DNA of 9,941 bases from Pseudomonadota bacterium (GTDB lineage: Bacteria; Pseudomonadota; Gammaproteobacteria; Steroidobacterales; Steroidobacteraceae), in assembly GCA_021850555.1 (NCBI GenBank), contig JAJZLX010000706.1:1-9941 (forward strand). Direction: 5' to 3'. The notes under the pieces were generated by a model. That model did no database searches and was not told the DNA's origin. It saw only the letters and a program-made list of their open reading frames with translations. Both the position numbers and the translations under genes were made by a program. How positions within the stretch are numbered: position 1 is the first letter of the stretch; every line of letters begins with the position of its first letter. This document shows positions 1 to 5,997 of the stretch, piece by piece.

Positions 1-76
1 GCGGCGTATTCCGATCAGCCATGTGCGCGCCGGCCGCGGCCGCGGCACGGAGCAATCCTGGCGACGGCATCGTCAT
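1..76 (-). CDS. Possible 5' end of a protein gene running off the left edge
   Basis: An ATG at 74-76 (read leftwards) opens a frame with no stop to the window edge. It gives 25 codons beginning MTMPSPGLLRAAAAAG, with other Met codons at residues 3 and 19. A purine-rich stretch (GAAGGGG) lies about 7 bases upstream of the ATG, which is a plausible ribosome binding site, and the DNA just upstream (about 80-140) is AT-rich like a promoter. The gene would lie in the same direction as, and 154 bp downstream of, the LysR regulator. The visible part is too short and too low in complexity to assign a family, and it could be a chance open frame in GC-rich DNA. Confidence 0.3.
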   Translation of the reverse strand, partial: MTMPSPGLLRAAAAAGAHMADRNTP

Positions 77-230
77 AAGGAAACCCCTTCATTCAGCACA
101 TTCGAGATTATTATGATGTTAAGTAGATACGTTTTCAAGAAGTCTGGCCCGGGTTCGCGCAGACCCGCGCGTTGCGGACGCTCCACGCCTGCCCCCTGTA
201 GGAGCGGACCCCTTACGGCGCATCGAAATT

Positions 231-1160
231 CTATTTGGTGGAACAGACCGCAGGCGGGTGCTTCAGGGCCTTGAGGCAGAATTGCCGCAGCAGTCGGTGT
301 CGTGCAGATTCACTAACTGCCTCCGCCTGGGCGAGCACGACGCCCGTGAAGGAAGTCAGCCCGCGTATGGGGCGAACCGCAAGCGCTATTCCTTCGTAGC
401 TCAAATCACCGGGCGGATGATGCAACAGAACGGAGTAGCCCAGCCCACGCGCCACCAGGGCCCGAATCAATTCGATGCTATCGGCCTTCATCCCCAGACG
501 GGGGCGGACGCCAAAATCATGGAAGATCTTGCGGGTATTGCTGAGAGCCGGCTCCACATCGAACTCGATCAGGCGCTCCTGCGCGAGATCACCGAGGAAA
601 ATCGTCTTTCTGCGGGCCAGGGGATGGGCAGCGGGAAGAACGATGCGGGCAGCCATCGAATAGAGAGTGTCGACATCTATTCCCGCAGCGAGGTGATGGC
701 TGTACAGAATGGCGATGTCGCAGCGGCCTTCCCGCAGGCTGCGTGAGATGGCCTCGCCGCTGCCTGTCACGATGTCCAGATGCAGGTCCGGGTGCTCTCG
801 CGCCAATGCATCTGCAAGCCGGGGCAGGAGGAACGGTGCCAGGGTGGTATATGACCCGATGGTGGCATGTCCCCCGAGCCCGCCCCGGCCGGCGGCAAAG
901 CTCTGCAGCTCCTCGGCGGTGGTCAAAACGGTGCGCGCATGCTCCACCAGCGCTTCACCGTAGGCTGTAATAAAGACACCGCGGGCCTTGCGGCGAACGA
1001 ACAGCGGAGACCCGAGTTGCCGCTCGAGCTCATCCAGGGCCTCAGCCATTGCGCCTTGCGAGACGTTCGCCTTCTTGGCTGCGGCGGTGATGGTCGGCGC
1101 TTCGGCCGCGGCGAGAAAATACTGCAATTGTCGAAGGGTGAAGCGAAAGCTCATGCTCAT
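231..1160 (-). CDS. LysR-family transcriptional regulator
   Basis: This is a DNA-binding regulator of the LysR type, about 309 residues from the chosen start, which is normal for the family. The first 60 residues form the winged helix-turn-helix (FRFTLRQLQYFLAAAE, then SQGAMAEALDELERQLG and PLFVRR). From about residue 90 it matches the periplasmic-binding-protein-like effector domain (IGSYTTLAPFLLPRL, GRCDIAILY, ALVARGLGYSVLL). Family knowledge: such proteins act as tetramers and respond to a small-molecule inducer; the ligand here cannot be read from sequence. I chose the ATG at 1158-1160 because the helix-turn-helix then starts at the usual distance. An in-frame GTG at 1188-1190 adds 10 residues, and neither start has a convincing ribosome binding site. 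No divergent target gene is present: upstream is an IS relic, and the possible target is the codirectional frame at 1-76. Confidence 0.93.
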   Translation of the reverse strand: MSMSFRFTLRQLQYFLAAAEAPTITAAAKKANVSQGAMAEALDELERQLGSPLFVRRKARGVFITAYGEALVEHARTVLTTAEELQSFAAGRGGLGGHATIGSYTTLAPFLLPRLADALAREHPDLHLDIVTGSGEAISRSLREGRCDIAILYSHHLAAGIDVDTLYSMAARIVLPAAHPLARRKTIFLGDLAQERLIEFDVEPALSNTRKIFHDFGVRPRLGMKADSIELIRALVARGLGYSVLLHHPPGDLSYEGIALAVRPIRGLTSFTGVVLAQAEAVSESARHRLLRQFCLKALKHPPAVCSTK

Positions 1161-1212
1161 GGCGCCGAAATCAGGTGAGACGCTATGCACGCACGAGCCG
1201 GCCGTGTCCTCG

Positions 1213-1235
1213 AATTCATGGAATTTCCATTGAAT
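1213..1235. promoter_or_regulatory. Imperfect inverted repeat, candidate operator upstream of the LysR gene
   Basis: The arms AATTCATGGAA and TTTCCATTGAAT are complementary except for one inserted base. They lie 53-75 bp upstream of the chosen LysR start, at the edge of an AT-rich stretch (about 1230-1290) inside otherwise GC-rich DNA. LysR regulators commonly bind imperfect dyads in this position to control their own gene, so this is a reasonable autoregulatory site, but that role is inferred. A second short palindrome, TCGATCGA, lies further upstream near 1270. Confidence 0.35.
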
Positions 1236-1390
1236 AATAAAATAATCTCAACTTTGCCGGATAATACTCGATCGATAAAATCAAGGAAAGAGACCCGATT
1301 CGAGCATGAGCCCGCCATGGGCGCGCGGCAGATCCCGTCATTGTGGCCGCAGGATCTGATCGTTGAGACTGGTGCAAGTACATAACGGCT

Positions 1391-1786
1391 TCAGAACGAC
1401 TTTGCCCGCCGTCGGCGGGCGGTGGCCAGCGTGGGCCCGCACCGCACCGACTGCTCGCCTCGACGTGCGCGATGTGCCGGATCGCCGAGGACCCGGGTAC
1501 CGCAGGTCGGCACGGCGTGGTCTTTGAGGCGATTCCAGATGCATTCGACCGGATTGGCCTCCGGCGCGTAGGCGGGCGAGATTTCCCGGGCGTTCGCGCC
1601 AGGCTGCGCTTCGATGCGCAGGCGGACAGGCTTGCAGTGATGGGCCTGGAGGGGGACCCGGATGATCGTCAGCTTTCGGCGGATCGTGGCGTGAAGCACT
1701 TCGAGGAACTCGATGAGCTGCGGCGTGCGGATCGCGCTGCCATGGGACGGACGTAAAAAGGCGCCACAAACACAACCCGGCATCAC
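1391..1786 (-). pseudogene. IS630-family transposase, 3' fragment with decayed active site
   Basis: The translated fragment (about 130 residues) matches the C-terminal part of IS630-type DDE transposases. IRTPQLIEFLEVLHATIRRK leads to the second catalytic strand, followed by AYAPEANPVECIWNRLK, the family signature holding the catalytic Glu, then a basic tail ending AKSF and a stop. The N-terminal half, with the helix-turn-helix and first catalytic Asp, is absent: family members are usually about 340 residues. The second catalytic Asp is also lost, because the family pattern IIWD-LQAH reads IIRVPLQAHH here. Several further residues differ from the family pattern, consistent with long neutral decay. 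The open Met start near 1786 is a chance one. I found no second terminal repeat, so the left end of the element has been deleted. Confidence 0.85.
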
Positions 1787-2299
1787 CGGCAGCGGCTTCC
1801 GGCTGAAGCGATATCGAAGTGCTGGAGTGAACGCATCCCGCGGAGCGCGCAGAAAAAGATTGATTCCCGACGGCCGTTACGGCTGTTCAACCGATCCGGA
1901 TTACGTTGCGCGTACCGAATTCCGTGACCGATGGTGGACATCGGGGGCACGACCGGGGACTCGACCCGTGCCGCCCGTGGGGCCCGCTGTGTGCCGGACG
2001 CATGCTCAGCGTGCCTGAGTCCAGAAGCGACCGGTCTGCGTGCGTTTGGTCCGTCCCTGCCGCAAGTACCTATGGCCACTGGCCGCGGACTGCGTATGGT
2101 CGTCGTGGCTGCCGCGTTCCACAGTGACAGGATGAGCTGCGGTGCAATCCGGCACGTTGGATTCGCGCCTCGCGCGCGATGCGCAGCCAGCGCTTCGGCT
2201 GGTCGGTGGAAGTGCGGTTGTCAGGATACCTGGAAATGGCGGCCAACCGGGCGGGTCTCGGCGCGATCACTCGCTCAAGGCTCTGCTCGGGGCCCATAA
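1787..2299. other. Gene-free stretch between IS relic and small gene
   Basis: About 510 bp with no frame I can assign to a family on either strand. Open frames exist, for example on the minus strand at 1783-2079 and 2070-2465, but they lack ribosome binding sites, are rich in Arg, Ser and Pro, and look like GC-rich chance frames. A short hairpin (CCAGC-GCTTCG-GCTGG) lies near 2190-2206. The stretch may be decayed coding DNA left after IS insertion and deletion, but nothing identifies its origin. Confidence 0.5.
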
Positions 2300-2310
2300 C
2301 CCCCCCCCCC
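2300..2310. repeat. Homopolymer tract of 11 cytosines
   Basis: Eleven consecutive C bases lie 29 bp upstream of the ATG at 2340, between any upstream promoter and the ribosome binding site. Long G or C runs are prone to slipped-strand length change, and in this position could alter expression of the small downstream gene. That effect is inferred; the tract may equally be neutral or of uncertain length in the assembly. Confidence 0.9.
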
Positions 2311-2339
2311 TCTAGTGCAACGCTGCCGAGGAGACTGAA

Positions 2340-2654
2340 ATGTTTGAAGTATGCTTGCTTTACGACCTGTTGCCCGGAACCAACCAGGAAACCTACGTGG
2401 CTTGGGCCAAGAAGACGATCGCTACGACGCTCAAGCAGGCGGGGCTGGTCGAGTTCAGAGCTCATCGCAATATGCTGGGAAGCCCCGAAGTTCGCGCCAC
2501 GTCCGTATGGCGGACTGCGGCCGCCTGGATTGCATTCGACGAAGCCGGATGGAAACCCCTGGAGCAGGAACTGCGTGCTCTGGCCACCAACATCCGGGTG
2601 GAGCTATGGGGCCCGTCTCCGGTCGTTCCCGAGGCCTTGCATCCCGGCAAGTGA
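2340..2654 (+). CDS. Small hypothetical protein, possibly a dimeric alpha-beta barrel fold
   Basis: This is a 104-residue protein (MFEVCLLYDLLPG ... WGPSPVVPEALHPGK). A clear ribosome binding site, GAGGAG at 2328-2333, lies six bases before the ATG and strongly supports it as a real gene. The layout is a beta strand at the N-terminus (FEVCLLYDL), a helix (residues 16-34), a second strand (LVEFRAHRN), a segment with VWRTAAAWIAF, another helix and a final strand (RVELW). This order resembles small ferredoxin-like dimeric alpha-beta barrel proteins such as antibiotic-monooxygenase-like or stress-responsive proteins. I cannot point to a diagnostic motif, so the function stays unassigned. It has no signal peptide or membrane segment. 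The neighbours are a C11 tract upstream and a decayed ORF6N gene downstream, so it sits in a disrupted region but is itself intact. Confidence 0.75.
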   Translation: MFEVCLLYDLLPGTNQETYVAWAKKTIATTLKQAGLVEFRAHRNMLGSPEVRATSVWRTAAAWIAFDEAGWKPLEQELRALATNIRVELWGPSPVVPEALHPGK

Positions 2655-2704
2655 TCCGGTCCTCATCATGGCGCCTGGCCGCGCGGGCGCCGGTCAGGGA
2701 CTAA

Positions 2705-2940
2705 GAGGACGGCGGTGCCCTCTGGAAAGGCCAACAGGCTGTTCCGGGGGCGCCGCCATGGGCGTCTCAGTCGTCCGCGTGTTCGTGCGGCTAAAATGCG
2801 CGCTCGTGTCCAACACCGCACTTGCTCGCAGGATCGACGAGCTTGAGCTCGAGCACCGGTGTCACGGCGATGCGATCAAGGCCATGCTCTCGCGGATCCA
2901 CGGCCTGATGAGCCGCTGCCGGCGGCTTGTCTATGGGCAC
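2705..2940 (+). pseudogene. Relic of an ORF6N-domain (phage antirepressor-like) gene, C-terminal part
   Basis: In the frame from 2758 to 2910 the translation VVRVFVRLKCALVSNTAL, continuing ARRIDELELEHRCHGDAI and then SRIHGLM, matches the C-terminal region typical of ORF6N-domain proteins, where a VVRAFVRLRE-like segment precedes a coiled ALAKRIDELEKKYD-like helix and ends in an IRQLM-like motif. Just upstream, pieces of the preceding conserved segment (TEHGALMAANVLNS-like) can be read in two other frames (EDGGAL from 2705, then ANRLFRGRR), so at least one frameshift is present. Downstream, the expected Pro-rich tail appears in a shifted frame (DEPLPAA). The N-terminal domain is missing. ORF6N proteins are mostly phage or mobile-element borne; this copy is not functional. 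Recognition is from remembered family patterns, not from an alignment. Confidence 0.6.
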
Positions 2941-2959
2941 GGGCTGCAGATCGCAAGGG

Positions 2960-4273
2960 TCATTTTACCGGGCGCCTGTCGATGAGACGCCTGGCCTTGC
3001 CCCTGGAGCGCTCGATCGCCCCGGGGGAGTGCACCTCGACGATCACTTGGATGCCGATGGTCGTCTTCAGATGGCCCGCCAGATCGCTGGCCGTCTTATG
3101 CCGCGTGCTGGCGTTGTCATCGGCTCCCAGACTCTCCACGTGCACGGTCAGGGCATCGAGATATCCTTCGCGGGTCAACTCCAGCTGGTAGTGTGGCGCC
3201 AGCGCCGGGGTGCGCAGGATCTGCTCCTCGATCTGCGAGGGGAACACATTGACGCCGCGGATGATGAGCATGTCGTCAGTGCGAGCCTGGACTCGCGCCA
3301 GGCGCCTCATGGAGCGGGCGGTCGGCGGCAGCAGCCGGGTGAGATCCCGCGTGCGGTAGCGGATCACCGGCAGCGCCTCCCGGGTCAGGGAGGTCAGCAC
3401 CAGCTCGCCTTCCTCCCCCTCGGGCAGCGGCCGCCCGGTTTCCGGATCGATCACTTCGGGGTAGAAATGATCTTCCCAGATCACCGGGCCGTCGCGGGAC
3501 TCGAGGCACTCGCAAGCCACCCCCGGGCCCATCACTTCCGAGAGGCCGTAGATGTCGACCGCGCTCAGTCCCAGACGCGACTCCAGCTCCCCGCGCATGG
3601 CCTCGGTCCAGGGCTCCGCGCCGAAGATGCCGATGCGCAGCGAGCTCTCGCGAGGGTCCAGACCCTGCCTGACGAATGCCTCGGCCAGAGTCAGGGCGTA
3701 GGAGGGGGTCGCCATCAGGATGTCGGGACGCAGATCCTGGATGAGCCTCACCTGCCACTCCTTGCGTCCGGTCGAGACGGGGACCACGGTGCAGCCCAGC
3801 CGCTCGGCGCCGTAGTGCGCTCCCAAGCCCCCGGTGAACAGGCCGTAGCCGTAGGCGACGTGGACGATATCGCCGGTGCGTGCGCCTGCGGCGCGGATCG
3901 AGCGGGCCATCAGTCCCGCCCAGGTGTCGATGTCTTTGGCGGTGTAGCCGGCGATCGAGGGCTTGCCGGTGGTGCCGCTCGAGGCATGCAGCCGCACCAC
4001 CTTCTCGTGAGGCACCGCGAACAGCCCGTATGGGTAATGGGTGCGGAAGTCGTGTTTGGTGAGGAAGGGGAATTTCGACAGATCATCCAGCGAGCGCAGC
4101 GTATCGGGATGGACCTCGCAGGCATCGAAGCTGCGCCGATAGTGCTCGACGTTCTCGTACGCGTGGCGCAGCGACCAACGAAGGCGCTCGAGCTGCAGCC
4201 GTCGGATCTCATCGATGCTGGCCCGTTCGATCGGATCTTCGACCCCAGAAGACTCGCCGCGGCTGATTGGCAT
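2960..4273 (-). CDS. paaK: Phenylacetate-CoA ligase
   Basis: This cytoplasmic adenylate-forming enzyme joins phenylacetate to coenzyme A using ATP, the first step of aerobic phenylacetate breakdown. The 437 residues match E. coli PaaK closely along the whole length. The P-loop-like motif SSGTTGKP is at residues 98-105, then AYGYGLFTGGLGAHYGAERL, FGAEPWTEAMR, DIYGLSEVMGPG, WEDHFYPEV, VIRYRTRDLTRLLP and DDMLIIRGVNVFPSQIEE. The C-terminal GKARR holds Lys426, the likely catalytic lysine. The ATG at 4271-4273 gives the family's usual start (DPIERASIDEI-RRLQLERL). No paaABCDE, paaG or paaZ genes are in the window, so this is an isolated copy: it may feed a pathway encoded elsewhere or act on a related aryl acid. 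It converges on the ORF6N relic. Confidence 0.95.
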   Translation of the reverse strand: MPISRGESSGVEDPIERASIDEIRRLQLERLRWSLRHAYENVEHYRRSFDACEVHPDTLRSLDDLSKFPFLTKHDFRTHYPYGLFAVPHEKVVRLHASSGTTGKPSIAGYTAKDIDTWAGLMARSIRAAGARTGDIVHVAYGYGLFTGGLGAHYGAERLGCTVVPVSTGRKEWQVRLIQDLRPDILMATPSYALTLAEAFVRQGLDPRESSLRIGIFGAEPWTEAMRGELESRLGLSAVDIYGLSEVMGPGVACECLESRDGPVIWEDHFYPEVIDPETGRPLPEGEEGELVLTSLTREALPVIRYRTRDLTRLLPPTARSMRRLARVQARTDDMLIIRGVNVFPSQIEEQILRTPALAPHYQLELTREGYLDALTVHVESLGADDNASTRHKTASDLAGHLKTTIGIQVIVEVHSPGAIERSRGKARRLIDRRPVK

Positions 4274-4475
4274 GTGCGGACCTTTGCGTTGCCTCGGTAG
4301 TGTATCAGCGGCGCGTTGGCCGTCAAAGACCGGTGCAACGGGCAGGCCGGCCTCCGCCCGCTCCGGCGCGCGCCCGAGAGCATCAATTCGAGGAGTTTGC
4401 CAAGGCCAAAGCGAAGGTGTTCAGGGCGAAGTGCGCAAAATGCTGCCCGAAGGAGTTCCAGCTCCGGATGCGCGC
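4274..4475. other. Gene-free stretch upstream of paaK
   Basis: About 200 bp that must hold the paaK promoter (reading left). A GC-rich imperfect hairpin lies at 4339-4360 (CGGGC-AGG paired with CCT-CC-GCCCG around CCGG). No clear -35/-10 pair stands out. The part 4384-4470 reads as a lysine- and cysteine-rich peptide on the plus strand (EEFAKAKAKVFRAKCAKC), but without start, ribosome binding site or family match; it may be a gene fragment. Confidence 0.4.
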
Positions 4476-4761
4476 CGAGTCGGGTCGAGCCCCTCCGTCG
4501 AGGCGGGGAAGTGCGGCCAGGAGCAGGAGTGCGGACCGCGATGGCGCCTGGCTTTCCGCCCGTGTTGTATCGAGTCGGACAAGCCCCTCCATGGAGGTGA
4601 AGAAATGCAACCAAGAGGAGGGGTGCGGCCCTTGATGGCGCTCGAATTTCCGTCCGTGTTGTATCGAGTCGGGCAAACCCCCTCCATCGAGGTGAAAAGA
4701 TCCGTCCAAGAGAGGGGTGCGCGGCTCGCGATGATGCTCATACTGTCCCTCCCGTTTACTT
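4476..4761 (+). repeat. Three tandem copies of a ~94-bp repeat upstream of aqpZ
   Basis: Unit 1 spans 4476-4570, unit 2 4571-4664 and unit 3 4665-about 4761. Each starts CGAGTCGG; units 1 and 2 both end CCGTGTTGTAT or close to it, and unit 3 ends in a diverged form. Each unit carries CCTC-NNNN-GAGG at the same offset (4492-4503, 4586-4597, 4681-4692) with different loop bases; in unit 2 it is a perfect 12-bp palindrome, CCTCCATGGAGG. Shared blocks such as GATGGCGC and TTTCCG-CCGTGTTGTAT show common origin despite many substitutions. There are no spacers between units, so this is not a CRISPR array. The last unit ends about 20 bp before the aqpZ ribosome binding site, so the aqpZ promoter or leader lies in or beside it. 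Confidence 0.85.
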
Positions 4762-4788
4762 AACCGAGTCAATCGAGCGGAGGTGATG

Positions 4789-5523
4789 ATGAGCAAGCGG
4801 CTTGTGGCGGAATTCTTCGGGACATTCTGGCTGGTGTTCGGGGGGTGCGGCAGCGCCGTGCTCTCTGCGGCCTACCCGCATCTCGGTATCGGTTATCTCG
4901 GGGTCTCGCTGGCCTTCGGTCTTACGGTTCTCACCATGGTCTATGCGGTGGGGCGCATCTCGGGAGGGCACTTCAACCCCGCCGTGACAGTGGGGCTTTG
5001 GGCCGGGGGACGGTTCAGCGCCAGGGACGTCATTCCTTACGTCGTGATCCAAGTGGTGGCCGCGATCGTGGCGGGCGCGGTGTTGTATGCAATCGCGAGC
5101 GGTAAGCCCGGCTTCAGCGTCTCGGCGAGCGGGTTTGCCTCGAACGGCTACGGCGCCCACTCCCCGGGCGGATACTCCATGCAGGCGGCGATGGTGGCGG
5201 AGTTCGTGCTGACGGGGATGTTCGTGCTGGTCATCCATGCCGCCACTGACCGGCGGGCCCCGGCGAGCTTCGCGGGGCTTGTCATCGGCCTCACTCTCAC
5301 CTTGATCAACCTCATCAGCATCCCGGTGGACAACTGCTCGGTGAATCCGGCGCGCAGCACGGGCGTTGCGCTGTTCCAGGGCGGATGGGCGGTGCACCAG
5401 CTGTGGCTTTTCTGGCTGATGCCCCTGTTGGGGGGCGCGGCGGGCGGCCTCATCCATCGGGCACTGTTCGAGGAGAGGGGGGCGCTCTCGCAACAGACGG
5501 CTCCGGGGGCCGATCTCGCCTGA
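4789..5523 (+). CDS. aqpZ: Aquaporin Z-type water channel with altered selectivity filter
   Basis: This inner-membrane tetrameric channel moves water across the membrane. The 244 residues carry six membrane segments and both pore loops, HFNPAVT (Asn63) and VNPARS (Asn186), and align with E. coli AqpZ almost without gaps ([32 protein letters not shown]). Of the four filter residues, Phe43 and Arg189 are kept, but His174 is Asn and Thr183 is Cys ([19 protein letters not shown]). The C-terminal tail is about 13 residues longer than in E. coli. I chose the ATG at 4789 because GGAGG at 4779-4783 is five bases upstream and the N-terminus [11 protein letters not shown] fits the family; GTG 4783 and ATG 4786 overlap or crowd that site. 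Tandem repeats lie directly upstream, and the downstream gene converges on it. Confidence 0.95.
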   Translation: MSKRLVAEFFGTFWLVFGGCGSAVLSAAYPHLGIGYLGVSLAFGLTVLTMVYAVGRISGGHFNPAVTVGLWAGGRFSARDVIPYVVIQVVAAIVAGAVLYAIASGKPGFSVSASGFASNGYGAHSPGGYSMQAAMVAEFVLTGMFVLVIHAATDRRAPASFAGLVIGLTLTLINLISIPVDNCSVNPARSTGVALFQGGWAVHQLWLFWLMPLLGGAAGGLIHRALFEERGALSQQTAPGADLA

Positions 5524-5535
5524 GCCGCGGGGTGG

Positions 5536-5564
5536 CGCTCAGGTGCCGCGACCCGGCCTGAGCG
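5536..5564. terminator. Inverted repeat between convergent aqpZ and DUF1841 gene, likely terminator
   Basis: CGCTCAGG at 5536-5543 and CCTGAGCG at 5557-5564 are perfectly complementary over 8 bp with a 13-base loop. It fills the 41-bp gap between two convergent stop codons, where a hairpin serving both transcripts is expected. No T-run follows on either strand, so it is not a textbook intrinsic terminator. It could instead be an RNA-stabilising 3' end. Confidence 0.6.
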
Positions 5565-5993
5565 CTACAACCCCCGCAGCCGCTCCAGGTACCGCTGCTC
5601 GTCCGGCATGCGCCCGAAGCGCTGGGCTTCCCACAGGGTCTCGGCGAGCAGCTCGATCATCGCGTGCTCGGCGGCATGCGCATCGCCGAGACGCCGGCAG
5701 AGGGCCGCATGGATGCGGGCGATGCCGGCGGGCCGGTCGGTGGAGACTTGCTCGCGGATCGCAAGATGAAGTCCCAGGTGCAGGAAAGGGTTCTCGCGGC
5801 CGCCCTCGGGTGAGAACTCCTGCGACAGCGCTTCGGAGGACTCGAGCAGGGGAGCGTACTCGGCGTGCTCGGCGATCACGGCGGCAAGCTGGGCCTCGAG
5901 AGGCTCCAGGGGCGCGCCGGCGCGGAATTTGCGCCAGGCATCGCAGTACATCCGGCGCAGTTGCTCGCGGTTCTGATCGGCGAAGAAGGGCAT
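5565..5993 (-). CDS. DUF1841 family protein
   Basis: The 142-residue cytoplasmic protein matches the DUF1841 family, whose function is unknown. Characteristic stretches are DQNREQLRRMYCDAWRKF near the N-terminus, then LEAQLAAVIAEHAEYAPLL, ENPFLHLGLHLAIREQVSTD in the middle, and GDAHAAEHAMIELLAETLW with DEQRYLERLR at the end. It is mainly helical, with conserved His residues in the FLHLGLHL and AHAAEH segments; any role for them is speculation. The start at 5993 (MPFFADQN) fits the family; the same frame stays open further right, but that is shadow of nth. It follows nth by 4 bp and is the last gene of the metG-led operon. Linkage to nth is common in gammaproteobacteria, as I recall, but does not reveal its job. 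Confidence 0.88.
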   Translation of the reverse strand: MPFFADQNREQLRRMYCDAWRKFRAGAPLEPLEAQLAAVIAEHAEYAPLLESSEALSQEFSPEGGRENPFLHLGLHLAIREQVSTDRPAGIARIHAALCRRLGDAHAAEHAMIELLAETLWEAQRFGRMPDEQRYLERLRGL

Positions 5994-5997
5994 GGGC

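Noticed and set aside
142..167. Overlapping short inverted repeats (GTCTG/CAGAC and CGGGT/ACCCG) downstream of the LysR gene, considered as a terminator
   Set aside because: Stems are only 5 bp, mutually exclusive and without a T-run, within chance expectation for GC-rich DNA.
1338..1775. Minus-strand open frame of 145 codons over the IS630 relic
   Set aside because: It is an alternative frame; the transposase similarity is in the frame that ends at 1391.
1931..1966. Plus-strand MVDIGGTTGD resembling the nucleotide-binding motif of hydantoinase/ASKHA proteins
   Set aside because: Only these few residues match; the following sequence shows none of the family pattern and there is no ribosome binding site.
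2179..2757. Plus-strand frame upstream of and continuous with the ORF6N-like segment
   Set aside because: The first 190 codons run out of frame through the small gene at 2340 and show no ORF6N similarity; only the end of this frame is meaningful.
2927..4300. Long plus-strand open frame (457 codons) opposite paaK
   Set aside because: It lies antisense to a full-length, well-conserved PaaK and has no family resemblance or ribosome binding site; it results from GC-rich codon bias in paaK.
4476..4761. Repeats considered as a CRISPR array
   Set aside because: Units are ~94 bp, contiguous and diverged, with no unique spacers between short identical repeats and no cas genes.
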